From Desulfacinum infernum DSM 9756 (lineage in GTDB: Bacteria > Desulfobacterota > Syntrophobacteria > Syntrophobacterales > DSM-9756), in assembly GCF_900129305.1 (NCBI RefSeq), contig NZ_FQVB01000006.1, positions 114,109-178,108 of the forward strand: a stretch of 64,000 nucleotides of DNA, written 5' to 3'. The position numbers and the translations under genes are program-made. A model generated the notes under the pieces. It made no database searches, had not been told where the DNA came from, and saw only the letters and a program-made list of their open reading frames with translations. Positions 15,873 through 24,000 of this stretch are shown here, piece after piece; the first letter of the stretch is position 1; the number at the start of each line of letters is the position of its first letter.

Positions 15873-17123
15873 TTGAGAGGTCGGGATACGGGGGAACGTT
15901 CCAAAGGACGGTGGACCGTTTTCGGCCTGTCGTCTCTTCTCTTTATCCTCTCCCAGTTCTACCGGGTCTCCAACGCCATCATTGCGCCCGATCTGCAAAA
16001 AGACCTGGAGCTTTCCGCCGAAAAACTGGGACTTCTGAGCGCCGCCTTCTTCTACGCCTTCGCCCTGGTTCAGGTGCCCCTGGGCATCGCCCTGGACCGG
16101 CTCGGCGGCCGCCGGACCATGACCCTTCTTTCTCTCGTGGGGGCGGGAGGCGCCCTTCTTTTCGCCACCGCCCATTCCTTCGGAACCGCTTTTGCGGGAA
16201 GGGCCCTTCTGGGACTCGGCATGGCCGGAAACCTCATGGGCTCCATGAAGCTCCTCACCCGCTGGTTTTCGCCACGGGAATTCGCCACCCTCTCCGGCCT
16301 CATGCTGGCCATGGGAACCCTTGGCAACATGCTGGCGGCCACTCCCCTGGCAGCCGCCAAGGAGATGATCGGCTGGCGGGGATCCTTCGCCATGCTGGGG
16401 CTTTTCACGGCCGCCGTGGCCTTCTGTTTCTTCGCCCTGGTCCGCGAACGGCCGTCCGGCGAAGATCAGCCGGGGGCTCCCGATCCGACACCGGGCCCTT
16501 CCTGGAGAGAAGCCCTGACAACCCTTTGCCGCAACGCCAACTACTGGATCATCTCGCTGGGAACCTTCTTCCGGTACGGCACCTTCGTGGCCATCCAGGG
16601 CCTGTGGATCGGCCCTTACATGATCCAGCAGCTCCGCATGAGCCCCATCGCCGCCGGAAACCTGCTCCTTCTGCTCAACACGGGCCTCATCTTGGGATCC
16701 CCCCTGGGCGGATGGCTTTCCGATCGGGTGTTTCGTTCGAGAAAGAAGGTCATCGTGCTGGGGCTCGCCATGATGGTGCTGGTGCTTTCGGCCCTGGGTA
16801 CCGGCTGGGGCGAAACCGGAACGGCCGTCCTGCCGGTGCTTCTTTTCGCCTTCGGACTTTTCGGATCCTTCGGAATCGTCATGTACGCCCACATCAAGGA
16901 ACTCATGCCGCCGGAAATGAGCGGAACGGCCCTCACGGGAATCAACCTCTTCACCATGCTGGGCGGAGCCGCCATGCTCCAGGGGCTGGGCTGGGTGGTC
17001 GACCACGTGGTGGCCGTCGGGGAACGGACGGGGCCCGACTACCATCCGGCGTTTCTCATCTGCGCCGGGGGCACGGCCCTGGCCCTGCTGGGCTATCTCT
17101 TCGCCACCGACACCCGGCCCTAA
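15873..17123 (+). CDS. Major facilitator superfamily transporter (TTG start)
   Basis: 416 residues starting at TTG 15873, with a perfect AAGGAGG five bases upstream. Twelve membrane helices are predicted in two halves. The first half carries the MFS loop motif VPLGIALDRLGGRRTMTLLS between helices 2 and 3; the second has GSPLGGWLSDRVFRSRKKVI. A soluble linker lies near residues 195-215 (SGEDQPGAPDPTPG). The layout resembles the nitrate/oxalate/phosphoglycerate antiporter subclasses, but the substrate cannot be assigned. It stands alone and is flanked by repeats on both sides. Confidence 0.88.
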   Translation: MRGRDTGERSKGRWTVFGLSSLLFILSQFYRVSNAIIAPDLQKDLELSAEKLGLLSAAFFYAFALVQVPLGIALDRLGGRRTMTLLSLVGAGGALLFATAHSFGTAFAGRALLGLGMAGNLMGSMKLLTRWFSPREFATLSGLMLAMGTLGNMLAATPLAAAKEMIGWRGSFAMLGLFTAAVAFCFFALVRERPSGEDQPGAPDPTPGPSWREALTTLCRNANYWIISLGTFFRYGTFVAIQGLWIGPYMIQQLRMSPIAAGNLLLLLNTGLILGSPLGGWLSDRVFRSRKKVIVLGLAMMVLVLSALGTGWGETGTAVLPVLLFAFGLFGSFGIVMYAHIKELMPPEMSGTALTGINLFTMLGGAAMLQGLGWVVDHVVAVGERTGPDYHPAFLICAGGTALALLGYLFATDTRP

Positions 17124-17186
17124 AGGGCTATGGACAAACCGGCAACGGCAGCCTGTAGAATGGAGGCCCGCCACCATTTCGTATCT

Positions 17187-17232
17187 GACGGTCATGGCCC
17201 ACTCTGCGCCACCCTGCATGGATGAAGGAGCG
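17187..17232 (-). repeat. 46-bp repeat family D, copy 3 (inverted)
   Basis: The reverse complement of the units at 15551 and 15743: TGACGGTCATGGCCC ... CCTGCATGGATGAAGGAGC. With those copies it brackets the MFS gene in opposite orientation. Confidence 0.55.
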
Positions 17233-17387
17233 AGCCAGGAAACATCTCCAGTAGGATCCGGCTTGCCGGCGATCCGAGACGCGGCCAAGGCCGCTCCTAT
17301 CATTGAAAAGATTAATTTGCGTCCATTCGCGTTCATTGGCGGTTGTCCTTTACTCCAGCCCCCATCACGCGGGGCCCGGAACACTGC

Positions 17388-17450
17388 AGGACGAAACGCA
17401 CCTTTGGGAAGGCAGCCCCTGTCGGGGCCAATGATTATTCGCCCCTACAA
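17388..17450 (+). repeat. Dispersed repeat family B, copy 2
   Basis: GGACGAAACGCACCTTTGGG followed by a hairpin around CCAATGATTATTCGCCCC. It matches 3401-3464 over its whole length. Confidence 0.6.
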
Positions 17451-17451
17451 A

Positions 17452-17512
17452 GGCTTATGGACTCCCGCTTCCGCGGGAGTGACGGTTTGAGGAGTTCTCG
17501 GACAGCTTCCTG
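17452..17512 (-). mobile_element. Truncated family A element (left half, inverted)
   Basis: Read on the minus strand it gives AAGCTGTCCGAGAACTCC, CCGTCACTCCCGCGGAAGCG and GGGAGTCCATAAG, then stops. Only the first hairpin is kept, so it is a remnant. Confidence 0.55.
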
Positions 17513-17538
17513 GGGCGCCCTTCGTAGTGCGGCCCCTT

Positions 17539-18225
17539 TCAGCGGAGTCCTTCGCACGCCCGTCCGTTCCCGTCGCGGTCCAGGCGGTGCACGTCCCGGC
17601 CCGTGACCCGGAGGCACTCTTCGAAGCAGCGCTGGGCCTCCTGCCACGACGAAAAATCTCCGCAGTCCAAGTCCACATCGCAGCGGCACGAACCGCGAGT
17701 GGATGCTCCGGATGCGATGGATGCCGAGGCCAGCTTCGCGCCGTGGCGGTATTCCCAGGGAGGCACGGGATCCATCCCGGCCCAGAGCCCCAGGGCCCGG
17801 TCCCTGGCCGCTTCTTCCAGCTTCAGCAGACGCCGGCACCGGTCCCCATCCTTGCAGTACCGGCGATACACCCAGGCGTGGCCGGACGCCACCAGCTTTT
17901 CGTTGAGAAGCCCCCCGTCCGCCTGGACCCAGGCCACGGTACGCCCGTACCGGTCCCGGGTGACGGGTCGGACCGAAACGTCCCGTCCCTGTACCATCCG
18001 TACCACAAAGGCCATGGCTTCCGGACCGCCTTCCTGGGACTTTTCCGGGCAGTCCACCCCGTAAAGCCGCACCTTCACCGTTTCCGAGCCCCGAAGGACC
18101 GTGAGCGTGTCCCCGTCGTGGACCTCCACCACCCGGCCGGTCCAGGCCCAAGCCGGAACCCCCAGAAAGAGCACGCCGATTCCCCAAAGCCCCAAGAAAA
18201 CCCCGATCCAATGTCGCCGTCTCAT
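17539..18225 (-). CDS. Secreted thermonuclease-like nuclease with excalibur domain
   Basis: 228 residues from ATG 18225, preceded by GGAGGAGG. A signal peptide ends near VPAWAW. The staphylococcal nuclease fold follows: GRVVEVHDGDTLTVLRGSET, then VRLYGVDCPEKSQ, then RDRYGRTVAWVQADGGLLNE, containing the catalytic Arg and Glu positions of the family. A C-terminal excalibur motif DRDGNGRACE (Ca-binding-like) sits after a cysteine-rich stretch. It would degrade DNA or RNA outside the cytoplasm. It is divergent from the hydrogenase operon with 188 bp between. Confidence 0.88.
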   Translation of the reverse strand: MRRRHWIGVFLGLWGIGVLFLGVPAWAWTGRVVEVHDGDTLTVLRGSETVKVRLYGVDCPEKSQEGGPEAMAFVVRMVQGRDVSVRPVTRDRYGRTVAWVQADGGLLNEKLVASGHAWVYRRYCKDGDRCRRLLKLEEAARDRALGLWAGMDPVPPWEYRHGAKLASASIASGASTRGSCRCDVDLDCGDFSSWQEAQRCFEECLRVTGRDVHRLDRDGNGRACEGLR

Positions 18226-18345
18226 GGAACCTCCTCCCCAAGAGCGGTTCGCATCCCGGAGCGCGGCCCTCCCGCGCCAACACCACCCCATCCCCTGTGG
18301 ACCGTATCGGCAGAAAGGGCCTGGGACTGAAGCCTTCGGGGAGGG

Positions 18346-18366
18346 TGTGCAAAAAGGGCTTGCACA
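18346..18366. promoter_or_regulatory. Possible operator at the hydrogenase operon promoter
   Basis: TGTGCAA (18346-18352) and TTGCACA (18360-18366) form a perfect inverted repeat with a 7-base spacer. Related half-sites follow (TTTGCACA, ATTGCAT, ATGCACA). The right arm overlaps the proposed -35 hexamer, the usual place for a repressor. Confidence 0.5.
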
Positions 18367-18387
18367 TTTGCACAAATTGCATAAGAT
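18360..18387 (+). promoter_or_regulatory. Probable promoter of the Hdr-Mvh operon
   Basis: TTGCAC, 16 bases, TAAGAT. It lies 27 bases upstream of the maturation-protease start and is the only good candidate in the divergent gap. Confidence 0.5.
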
Positions 18388-18413
18388 GCACAGGATACCT
18401 TGCGGAGGCGCCC

Positions 18414-18914
18414 ATGAATCACCCCCTCTTTTCCCAAAAATGTGTGGTCCTCGGATGCGGAAACCCGCTTCTGGGCGACGACGGCTTCGGCCCCAAGGTG
18501 ATCGAACACCTGGAGGCCCTGGGGCCTCCGCCCCCGACCACGGCCTACGTGGATGCGGGCACGGCCGTTCGGGACATCCTCTTCGACCTCCTCCTCTCCC
18601 CCGAAAAACCGCAGCTGCTGATCATCGTGGACACCGGTCATCATCCCGAAAAGGCGCCCGGAGAAATCTTCGAAATCCGCGTGGACCAGGTTCAGCCGGC
18701 CAAGATCCACGACTTTTCCCTGCACCAGTTCCCCACCACCAATCTGCTCAAGGAGCTGAGCGAACACACGGACGTGAGGGTCCGTGTGTGGGTGGTGCAG
18801 CCGGCCGTCATTCCCGACCGGGTGTCGGAAGGCCTGTCCGAGCCGGTGGCCCGGGCGGTGCCGCGCATGGCCGAGCGGATCCTGGAGCTCATCCGACAAG
18901 AGGGCTGTGCCTGA
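18414..18914 (+). CDS. Hydrogenase maturation protease (HycI/HyaD/FrhD-type)
   Basis: 166 residues from ATG 18414, with GCGGAGGCG upstream. The N-terminus has the family nickel-sensing motif [20 protein letters not shown]; the second motif VDAGTA and the later [14 protein letters not shown] also fit. This endopeptidase removes the C-terminal extension of the NiFe hydrogenase large subunit once nickel is in place. The substrate is very likely the large subunit at the end of this operon, which carries 28 residues beyond its last nickel-site histidine. It is the first gene of the operon; hdrA follows after 163 bp. Confidence 0.9.
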   Translation: MNHPLFSQKCVVLGCGNPLLGDDGFGPKVIEHLEALGPPPPTTAYVDAGTAVRDILFDLLLSPEKPQLLIIVDTGHHPEKAPGEIFEIRVDQVQPAKIHDFSLHQFPTTNLLKELSEHTDVRVRVWVVQPAVIPDRVSEGLSEPVARAVPRMAERILELIRQEGCA

Positions 18915-18997
18915 GAGGCGGGCGGGGCCTGGCGGAGGGAAAATCCCGGGGGCTGACAATGGGCTCAGAAAGGGCGCGGCGGACCACCTGCGCTCCT

Positions 18998-19035
18998 CGC
19001 AGGTTCTTTCGGGATACGCAGGTTCTTTCGGGATA
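18998..19035 (+). repeat. Perfect tandem duplication of 19 bp upstream of hdrA
   Basis: The unit CGCAGGTTCTTTCGGGATA occurs twice head to tail (18998-19016 and 19017-19035), ending 42 bases before the hdrA start. It may be a replication-slippage product or a duplicated binding site. Confidence 0.8.
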
Positions 19036-19077
19036 CGGCAACGGAGTTCAAATCCTAGACTTTCGGGAGGTAACCTC

Positions 19078-22000
19078 ATGAACCATGATCCCAGCGGATC
19101 GGTCCTGGTGGTGGGCGGCGGCATCGCCGGCATGCAGGCCGCGTTGGATCTGGCGGACTCGGGCTACCGGGTCCACCTGGTGGAACGGACGGCCGCCATC
19201 GGCGGGGCCATGGCCCAACTGGACAAGACCTTTCCCACCAACGACTGCGCCATGTGAATCATCGCTCCCAAACTGGTCGAGGTCGGCCGGCATCTCAACG
19301 TGGAGCTGATGACCCTTTCCGAAGTGACCCATGTTTCCGGATCTCTCGGCAACTTCCAGGTCACCATCCGCCAAAAACCCCGCTACGTGGACATGGAAAA
19401 GTGCATCGCCTGCGGCCTGTGCGCGGAAAAGTGCCCCAAGAAGGTGGACGACCCCTTCAACGCGGGCATGGGAAAACGCAAGGCCGCCTACATCCCCTAC
19501 GGCCAGGCGGTGCCGCTCAAGTACGCCATCGACCCCGAGCACTGCATCTATCTGACCCGCGGCAAGTGCCGGGCGTGCGAGAAGTTCTGTCCCACGGGCG
19601 CCGTCAACTTTGAGGACGAGGAACGAACCGTCACGGTGAACGTGGGGGCCGTCATCGCCGCTCCGGGCTTTCGGACCTTCGACCCCCAGGGCCTGGACGT
19701 CTACGGCTACGGCAGCGTGCGGGACGTGGTGACCAGCCTGGAATACGAGCGGCTTCTGGCGTCCAACGGTCCCCACATGGGCCACCTCATCCGTCCGTCG
19801 GACCATGAGGAGCCCCGGAAGATCGCCTGGATCCAGTGCGTGGGATCCCGCAACATCAACCGGTGCGACAATCCCTACTGTTCCGGCGTCTGCTGCATGT
19901 ACGCCATCAAGCAGGCCCTGGTGACCGCCGAACACCTGAACGGCGGCGAGGTGGAGCAGGCCGTCTTCTACATGGACGTCCGAAGCCACGGCAAGGAATT
20001 CGAACGCTATTACGAATCGGCCAAGGAAAAGGGCGTTCGCTTCATCCAGGCCCGGCCCCACAGCATCTCGCCGGGCGAAAAGGGCAAGGGTGCGGTTCTC
20101 GAATACGTGACCCGGGACGGCCGCCCCGTGCGGGAAGACTTCGACCTGGTGGTCTTGTCCGTGGGCCTGGAAGCCCCCGGGAATGCCGAGGACCTGGCCC
20201 GTACCCTCGGGATCGACTTGAACGAAAGCCGATTCGCCCGCACCTCCGGATTTTCCCCCGTGGCCGCCACCCGCCCCGGGATCTTCGTCACCGGCGCCTT
20301 CCAGTCCCCTAAGGACATTCCGCAATCGGTCACGGAAGCGTCCACGGCGGCCTGTGAGGCGGCACGAGCTCTGGCGGCGGCCCGCGGAACCCAGGCGCGG
20401 GAAAAGACCTATCCGCAGGAACGGGACGTGTGCGGCGAGAAGCCGGTCATCGGGGTCTTCGTCTGCTCGTGCGGCATCAACATTGCCAACACCGTGGACG
20501 TTCAGGCCGTGGCCGACTACGCCCGCACCCTGCCCCACGTGGCCCACGTGGAAAACAACCTTTTCACCTGTTCCGCGGACACCCAGAACCTGATCGCCCG
20601 GAAGATTCAGGAACTCGGCCTCAACCGGATCGTGATCGCGGCCTGCACCCCGCGCACCCACGAGCCGCTCTTCCAGGACACTCTGAGAGAAGCGGGCCTC
20701 AACCCGTATCTCGTCGAAATGGCCAACATCCGGAATCAGAACGCCTGGGTCCACCAGCAGGACCGGGAGAAGGCCACGGAAAAGGCCAAGGATCAGGTGA
20801 GGATGGCCGTGGCCAAGGCGGCCCTGAACGAACCCCTTCACCGCCTCAAGGTGAACGTGATCCAGCGGGCTTTGGTGATCGGCGGCGGCGTCGCCGGCAT
20901 GAACGCCGCCCTGGCCCTGGCCGACCAGGGCTATCCCGTGACCCTGGTGGAAAAGTCCGACCGGCTGGGCGGAAACGCCTGGAAGCTCATCACCAACGAT
21001 GCGGGGGAACCCGTGGAGCCCTACCTGGAGGCTCTCATCCGAAGGGTGAACGAGCATCCGCGCATCGGCGTCCACACGCGCACCACCCTGCGCTCCGTCA
21101 CCGGATCGGTGGGCAACTTCCACGGCATCCTGGAAGAAGGCGGAGCCGAGAAGGAGATCCGCTTCGGCGTGGCGGTTCTGGCCACGGGAGCCCGGGAATC
21201 GGAACCCGCCGAATACCTTTACGGCCAGGATCCCCGCGTGCTCACCCACCAGCAGTTCGACACCCTGCTCCGGGAGCGCCCCGAGGCGGCCGGGCAGGCC
21301 CGGAGCGCGGTCTTCATCCAGTGCGTGGGATCCCGGGAGCCTGAACGGCCCTACTGCTCCCGCGTCTGCTGCACCCACTCGGTCAAGGCCGCGCTTCGTT
21401 TGAAGGAAGCAAACCCGGAGATGGACGTCTACGTCCTCTACCGGGACATGCGAACCTACGGGGAGCGGGAGCGGCTCTATCAGGAAGCGCGCCGCCGGGG
21501 AATCCTCTTCATCCAGTACGGCCTGGACGCCAAGCCGCACGTGGAAAAGGACGGCGCGGATCTGTTCGTCACCGTGACGGATCCCATCCTGGGCCGGCCC
21601 CTCAAGATCCCCGCCGACTACCTGGTGCTGGCCGCCGCCATGGTGCCCCACGACACGGCGGACCTGGTGGAGATGTTCAAGTGCGGCACCAACGCCGACG
21701 GCTTTTTCACCGAGGCGCACCCCAAGCTCCGGCCGGTGGATCTTTCCGTGGACGGTCTCTTCGTGGCGGGCCTTTGCCATTACCCCAAGCCCATGGACGA
21801 ATCCATCGCCCAGGCCGGAGCGGCGGCGTCGCGGGCCGCCGTGGTCCTGGCCCGGGATGAGATGCTGCTGGACGCGGTCAAGTCTTTCGTCACCGAAAAG
21901 TGCGACGGCTGCGCCCTGTGCGTGGACGTGTGCCCGTACCAGGCGATCCGGCTGGACACCGTGGAAGAGACGGGGCGCCCCACGCGGCGGATCGTCACCG

Positions 22001-22128
22001 ATCCGGCTCTATGCAAGGGCTGCGGCTTGTGCGCCGCCACTTGCCCCAAGGGCGGCGTCATGGTCCATGGGTTCACCTTGAACCAGCTGGAAGCCCAGGT
22101 GGAGGCCGCGCTGGGAAAGGCGGTCTAG
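19078..22128 (+). CDS. hdrA: Selenocysteine-containing double-module HdrA (heterodisulfide reductase A-like)
   Basis: 1016 residues when the TGA at 19255-19257 is read as selenocysteine 60 ([14 protein letters not shown], where HdrA normally has Cys). ATG 19078 has GGGAGG upstream. Module 1 has an FAD fold ([11 protein letters not shown], residues 9-19), the Sec segment and two 4Fe-4S motifs (C109/112/115/119 and C156/164/167/171). Module 2 starts with [14 protein letters not shown] near 462, has a second FAD fold (GGGVAG, 602-607), and ends in two ferredoxin clusters (C942/945/948/952 and C979/982/985/989). HdrA is the flavin-bifurcating core of Hdr-Mvh complexes. The ORF continues unbroken after the TGA, which argues against a nonsense mutation. 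The TAG stop lies in a CTAG repeat end. Confidence 0.93.
19273..19290 (+). promoter_or_regulatory. Bacterial SECIS hairpin of hdrA
   Basis: CTGGTCG (19273-19279), loop AGGT, CGGCCGG (19284-19290): seven pairs including two G-U. The loop begins 23 nt after the UGA and carries the G-G-U seen in classical SelB-binding loops. Confidence 0.72.
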
Positions 22129-22346
22129 GAGCCTGTCCGACAATGGCTCTCCAGGACAAGAGCCAGGGCTATGGCCCCTCTTTTCGTAGCCGCGGGGCTT
22201 CCGCCCCGCGGAAAGGACCATCGCAACTTCATGGAGCGACAGGAAATTCGCGATGGCCCATCCAACGTTCGGGGGTTCTTCCGCAGCCCTAAAGGGCTGC
22301 GCTACGGGAAAAAAGATCATCCGCGACGTTTTCGGACAATCTGCCA
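22125..22346 (-). mobile_element. MITE-like element, family C copy 1, inside the Hdr-Mvh operon
   Basis: The right-hand end (minus reading) is TCGGACAGGCTCCTAG, overlapping the hdrA TAG stop; the other end reads TGTCCGAAAACGTCGCGG. Inside are two hairpins: CGCAGCCCTTTAGGGCTGCG and CCGCGGGGCGGAAGCCCCGC. It matches 38748-38950 in the opposite orientation. A further fragment with an AGGAGCCTGTCCG end and GCAGCCCGAAGGGCTGC lies at about 22350-22384, so the whole hdrA-mvhD gap is repeat-derived. Confidence 0.65.
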
Positions 22347-22406
22347 GGAGCCTGTCCGATTCCGCAGCCCGAAGGGCTGCTCTACCCTGAAATACGGAGG
22401 GAAATC

Positions 22407-22838
22407 ATGTCTCAGACCTTCGAACCCGTCATCATCGGCTTTTTGTGCAACTGGTGCGCTTACGCCGGGGGCGACCTGGCCGGCGTCTCGCGCCTGCAGT
22501 ATCCCCCCAACATGCGCCCCATCCGGGTCATGTGCTCGGGCATGGTGCACCCCGATCTCGTGGTCAACGCCCTGAGAAAAGGCGCCGACGGCGTTCTCGT
22601 CATGGGGTGACACCTGGGCGAATGTCATTACCTGGATGGTAATCAAAAAGCCCTGGCCCGAAGTGAAGGCATCCGCATCGCCCTGGAAACCGCCGGCATC
22701 GATCCCGAACGGTTCGCCCTGGAATGGGTGTCCTCCGCGGAAGCACCGCGGTTCGCCCAGTTGGTCACCCGGTTTGTGGAAAAGATCCGCCGATTGGGCC
22801 CCAATCCCCTGTCCATGGACCAGGCCGCCAACGCCTGA
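22407..22838 (+). CDS. mvhD: Selenocysteine-containing MvhD (hydrogenase delta, iron-sulfur subunit)
   Basis: 143 residues when the TGA at 22608-22610 is read as selenocysteine 68 (LVMG-U-HLGECHY). In ordinary MvhD this residue is a cysteine of the GCHLGDCHY motif. The other conserved cysteines are C14 and C17 ([14 protein letters not shown]), C43 (VMCSGM) and C73. MvhD carries a 2Fe-2S cluster and passes electrons from the hydrogenase to HdrA. ATG 22407 follows ACGGAGGGAAATC. The final stop is TGA 22836, which lacks the hairpin seen after the internal TGA. It lies between hdrA and the FrhB-like gene. Confidence 0.93.
22627..22643 (+). promoter_or_regulatory. Bacterial SECIS hairpin of mvhD
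   Basis: ATTACC (22627-22632), loop TGGAT, GGTAAT (22638-22643): a perfect 6-bp stem with its loop starting 23 nt after the UGA. The codons used here (ATT-ACC, GGT-AAT) are AT-richer than neighbouring codons, as expected if structure is selected. Confidence 0.8.
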
Positions 22839-22881
22839 GGGGATTTGACCCGCAAGCCGGCACTTTGCCAACGGAGGGATC

Positions 22882-23994
22882 ATGAAGACCTTTTTTCATC
22901 TCAAGCAGGAAGTGATCGAGCCGGGCCTGTGCCACCGGTGCGGAGGCTGCGTGAGTCTGTGCACGGCGGTCAACTACGGCGCCCTGGAACTGGACGCCGA
23001 CGGCCGGCCCCGCTACAGGGACCCCGACCGGTGCATTGAATGCGGCCTGTGCCATGCGGCCTGCCCGGAAAATCCGGAACTGGAAGCCGAAACCAGGCAG
23101 CGCCTGGCCTGGAGCGCCCCCGTGGGCAGGGTGCTGAGCGTGCGGGTGGCTCGGGCCCTCGACCCCCAGGTGCGGCAAAAGGCCACCGACGGCGGCGTGG
23201 TCACCGCCCTGCTGTTGCACCTGTTGGATACCGGCCACATCGACGGGGCCATCGTGGCCCGCCCCAAGGGATCCTTCCGGCGCGAACCGCACCTGGCCGT
23301 CTCCCGGGAAGAGATTCTGGAGGCAGCCGGGTTCCATTTCGACACGACCCAGTCCATGGCGGGGCTCGGCAGGGAGTATTCCCATCGCCACGGCTTGGAA
23401 CTGGTCAGCCCCCACGTGCTCAAGGGACTCCGCCGCGTGGCCCTGGTGGGTACCCCGTGCCAGATCCACGCCTTCCGAAGAATGGAAACCCTGGGGGTCG
23501 TGCCTTCGGAATCGGTCACCTTGTGCCTGGGCCTCTTCTGCTCCGGAAACTTCGCCTTCGGCGAAGAACAGCGCGCGCGCCTGGCCGAAGCGGGCGGCTT
23601 TTCCTGGGACGATGTGGTAAAGATCAACGTCAAAGAAACGTTCCGGGTGCATCTGCGCTCGGGTGAGATCCGCGCCCTGGACCTCCAGGTTCTGGACGGC
23701 CTGAAACACCACGCGTGTCGCTACTGTGAAGACTACGCGGCGGAAGTGGCCGACGTCTCCTTCGGCGGCATCAGCGCTCCGGAAGGCTGGACCAGCGTGG
23801 TGACGCGCACCCCCAAGGGCCGTGCGGCCTTTGTGGACGCCCTGGGGCGCACCTTGGAAGAACACGACCGCACCGGGCAGCCGGATCTGGCGGACAGGGT
23901 GCTGGAGCAACTCATGGGCGCCGCGGCCGCCAAGCGCCGCCAGGCCCAGGCCTTCCGCAACCGGCTGACGCCCGGGGCGTCGCAAAGGAGGTAA
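22882..23994 (+). CDS. FrhB-like iron-sulfur flavoprotein (F420 hydrogenase beta-subunit family)
   Basis: 370 residues from ATG 22882, with CGGAGGGATC upstream. Two ferredoxin clusters come first (C17/20/23/27 and C51/54/57/61). The FrhB domain follows: ATDGGVVTALLLHLLDTGHI, then VALVGTPCQIHAFRRM, then GLFCSGNF, then CRYCEDYAAEVADVSFGG. In methanogens FrhB binds FAD and reduces F420. Bacterial homologues accompany Hdr proteins and may reduce F420, ferredoxin or another acceptor. Here it takes the operon place where HdrB and HdrC might be expected. It ends in AAAGGAGGTAA, supplying the ribosome site for the next gene. Confidence 0.87.
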   Translation: MKTFFHLKQEVIEPGLCHRCGGCVSLCTAVNYGALELDADGRPRYRDPDRCIECGLCHAACPENPELEAETRQRLAWSAPVGRVLSVRVARALDPQVRQKATDGGVVTALLLHLLDTGHIDGAIVARPKGSFRREPHLAVSREEILEAAGFHFDTTQSMAGLGREYSHRHGLELVSPHVLKGLRRVALVGTPCQIHAFRRMETLGVVPSESVTLCLGLFCSGNFAFGEEQRARLAEAGGFSWDDVVKINVKETFRVHLRSGEIRALDLQVLDGLKHHACRYCEDYAAEVADVSFGGISAPEGWTSVVTRTPKGRAAFVDALGRTLEEHDRTGQPDLADRVLEQLMGAAAAKRRQAQAFRNRLTPGASQRR

Positions 23995-24000
23995 CCATCC

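Larger units (their letters stand above)
17124..17538. other. 415-bp intergenic region with repeats
   Basis: It contains an inverted family D unit (17187-17232), a CGGCCAAGGCCGCTCCTAT palindrome, TTTGCGTCCATTCGCGTTCA, a family B palindrome (17388-17450) and a half copy of family A (17452-17512). No gene is supported. Confidence 0.6.

Noticed and set aside
19255..19257. TGA in hdrA as a nonsense mutation or pseudogene
   Set aside because: The frame continues for 956 codons of clear HdrA, the TGA falls at a conserved Cys, and a SECIS-like hairpin follows at the same spacing as in two other genes.
19048..21780. A 910-residue antisense open frame opposite hdrA
   Set aside because: It is a GC-rich shadow of the Hdr gene with no family resemblance. 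The same holds for long antisense frames over 9394-11211, 22765-24870, 32169-34298 and 41807-43747.
22836..22838. Second TGA of mvhD as another selenocysteine
   Set aside because: No hairpin follows at +23, the protein already has the normal MvhD length, and the next gene starts 44 bases later.
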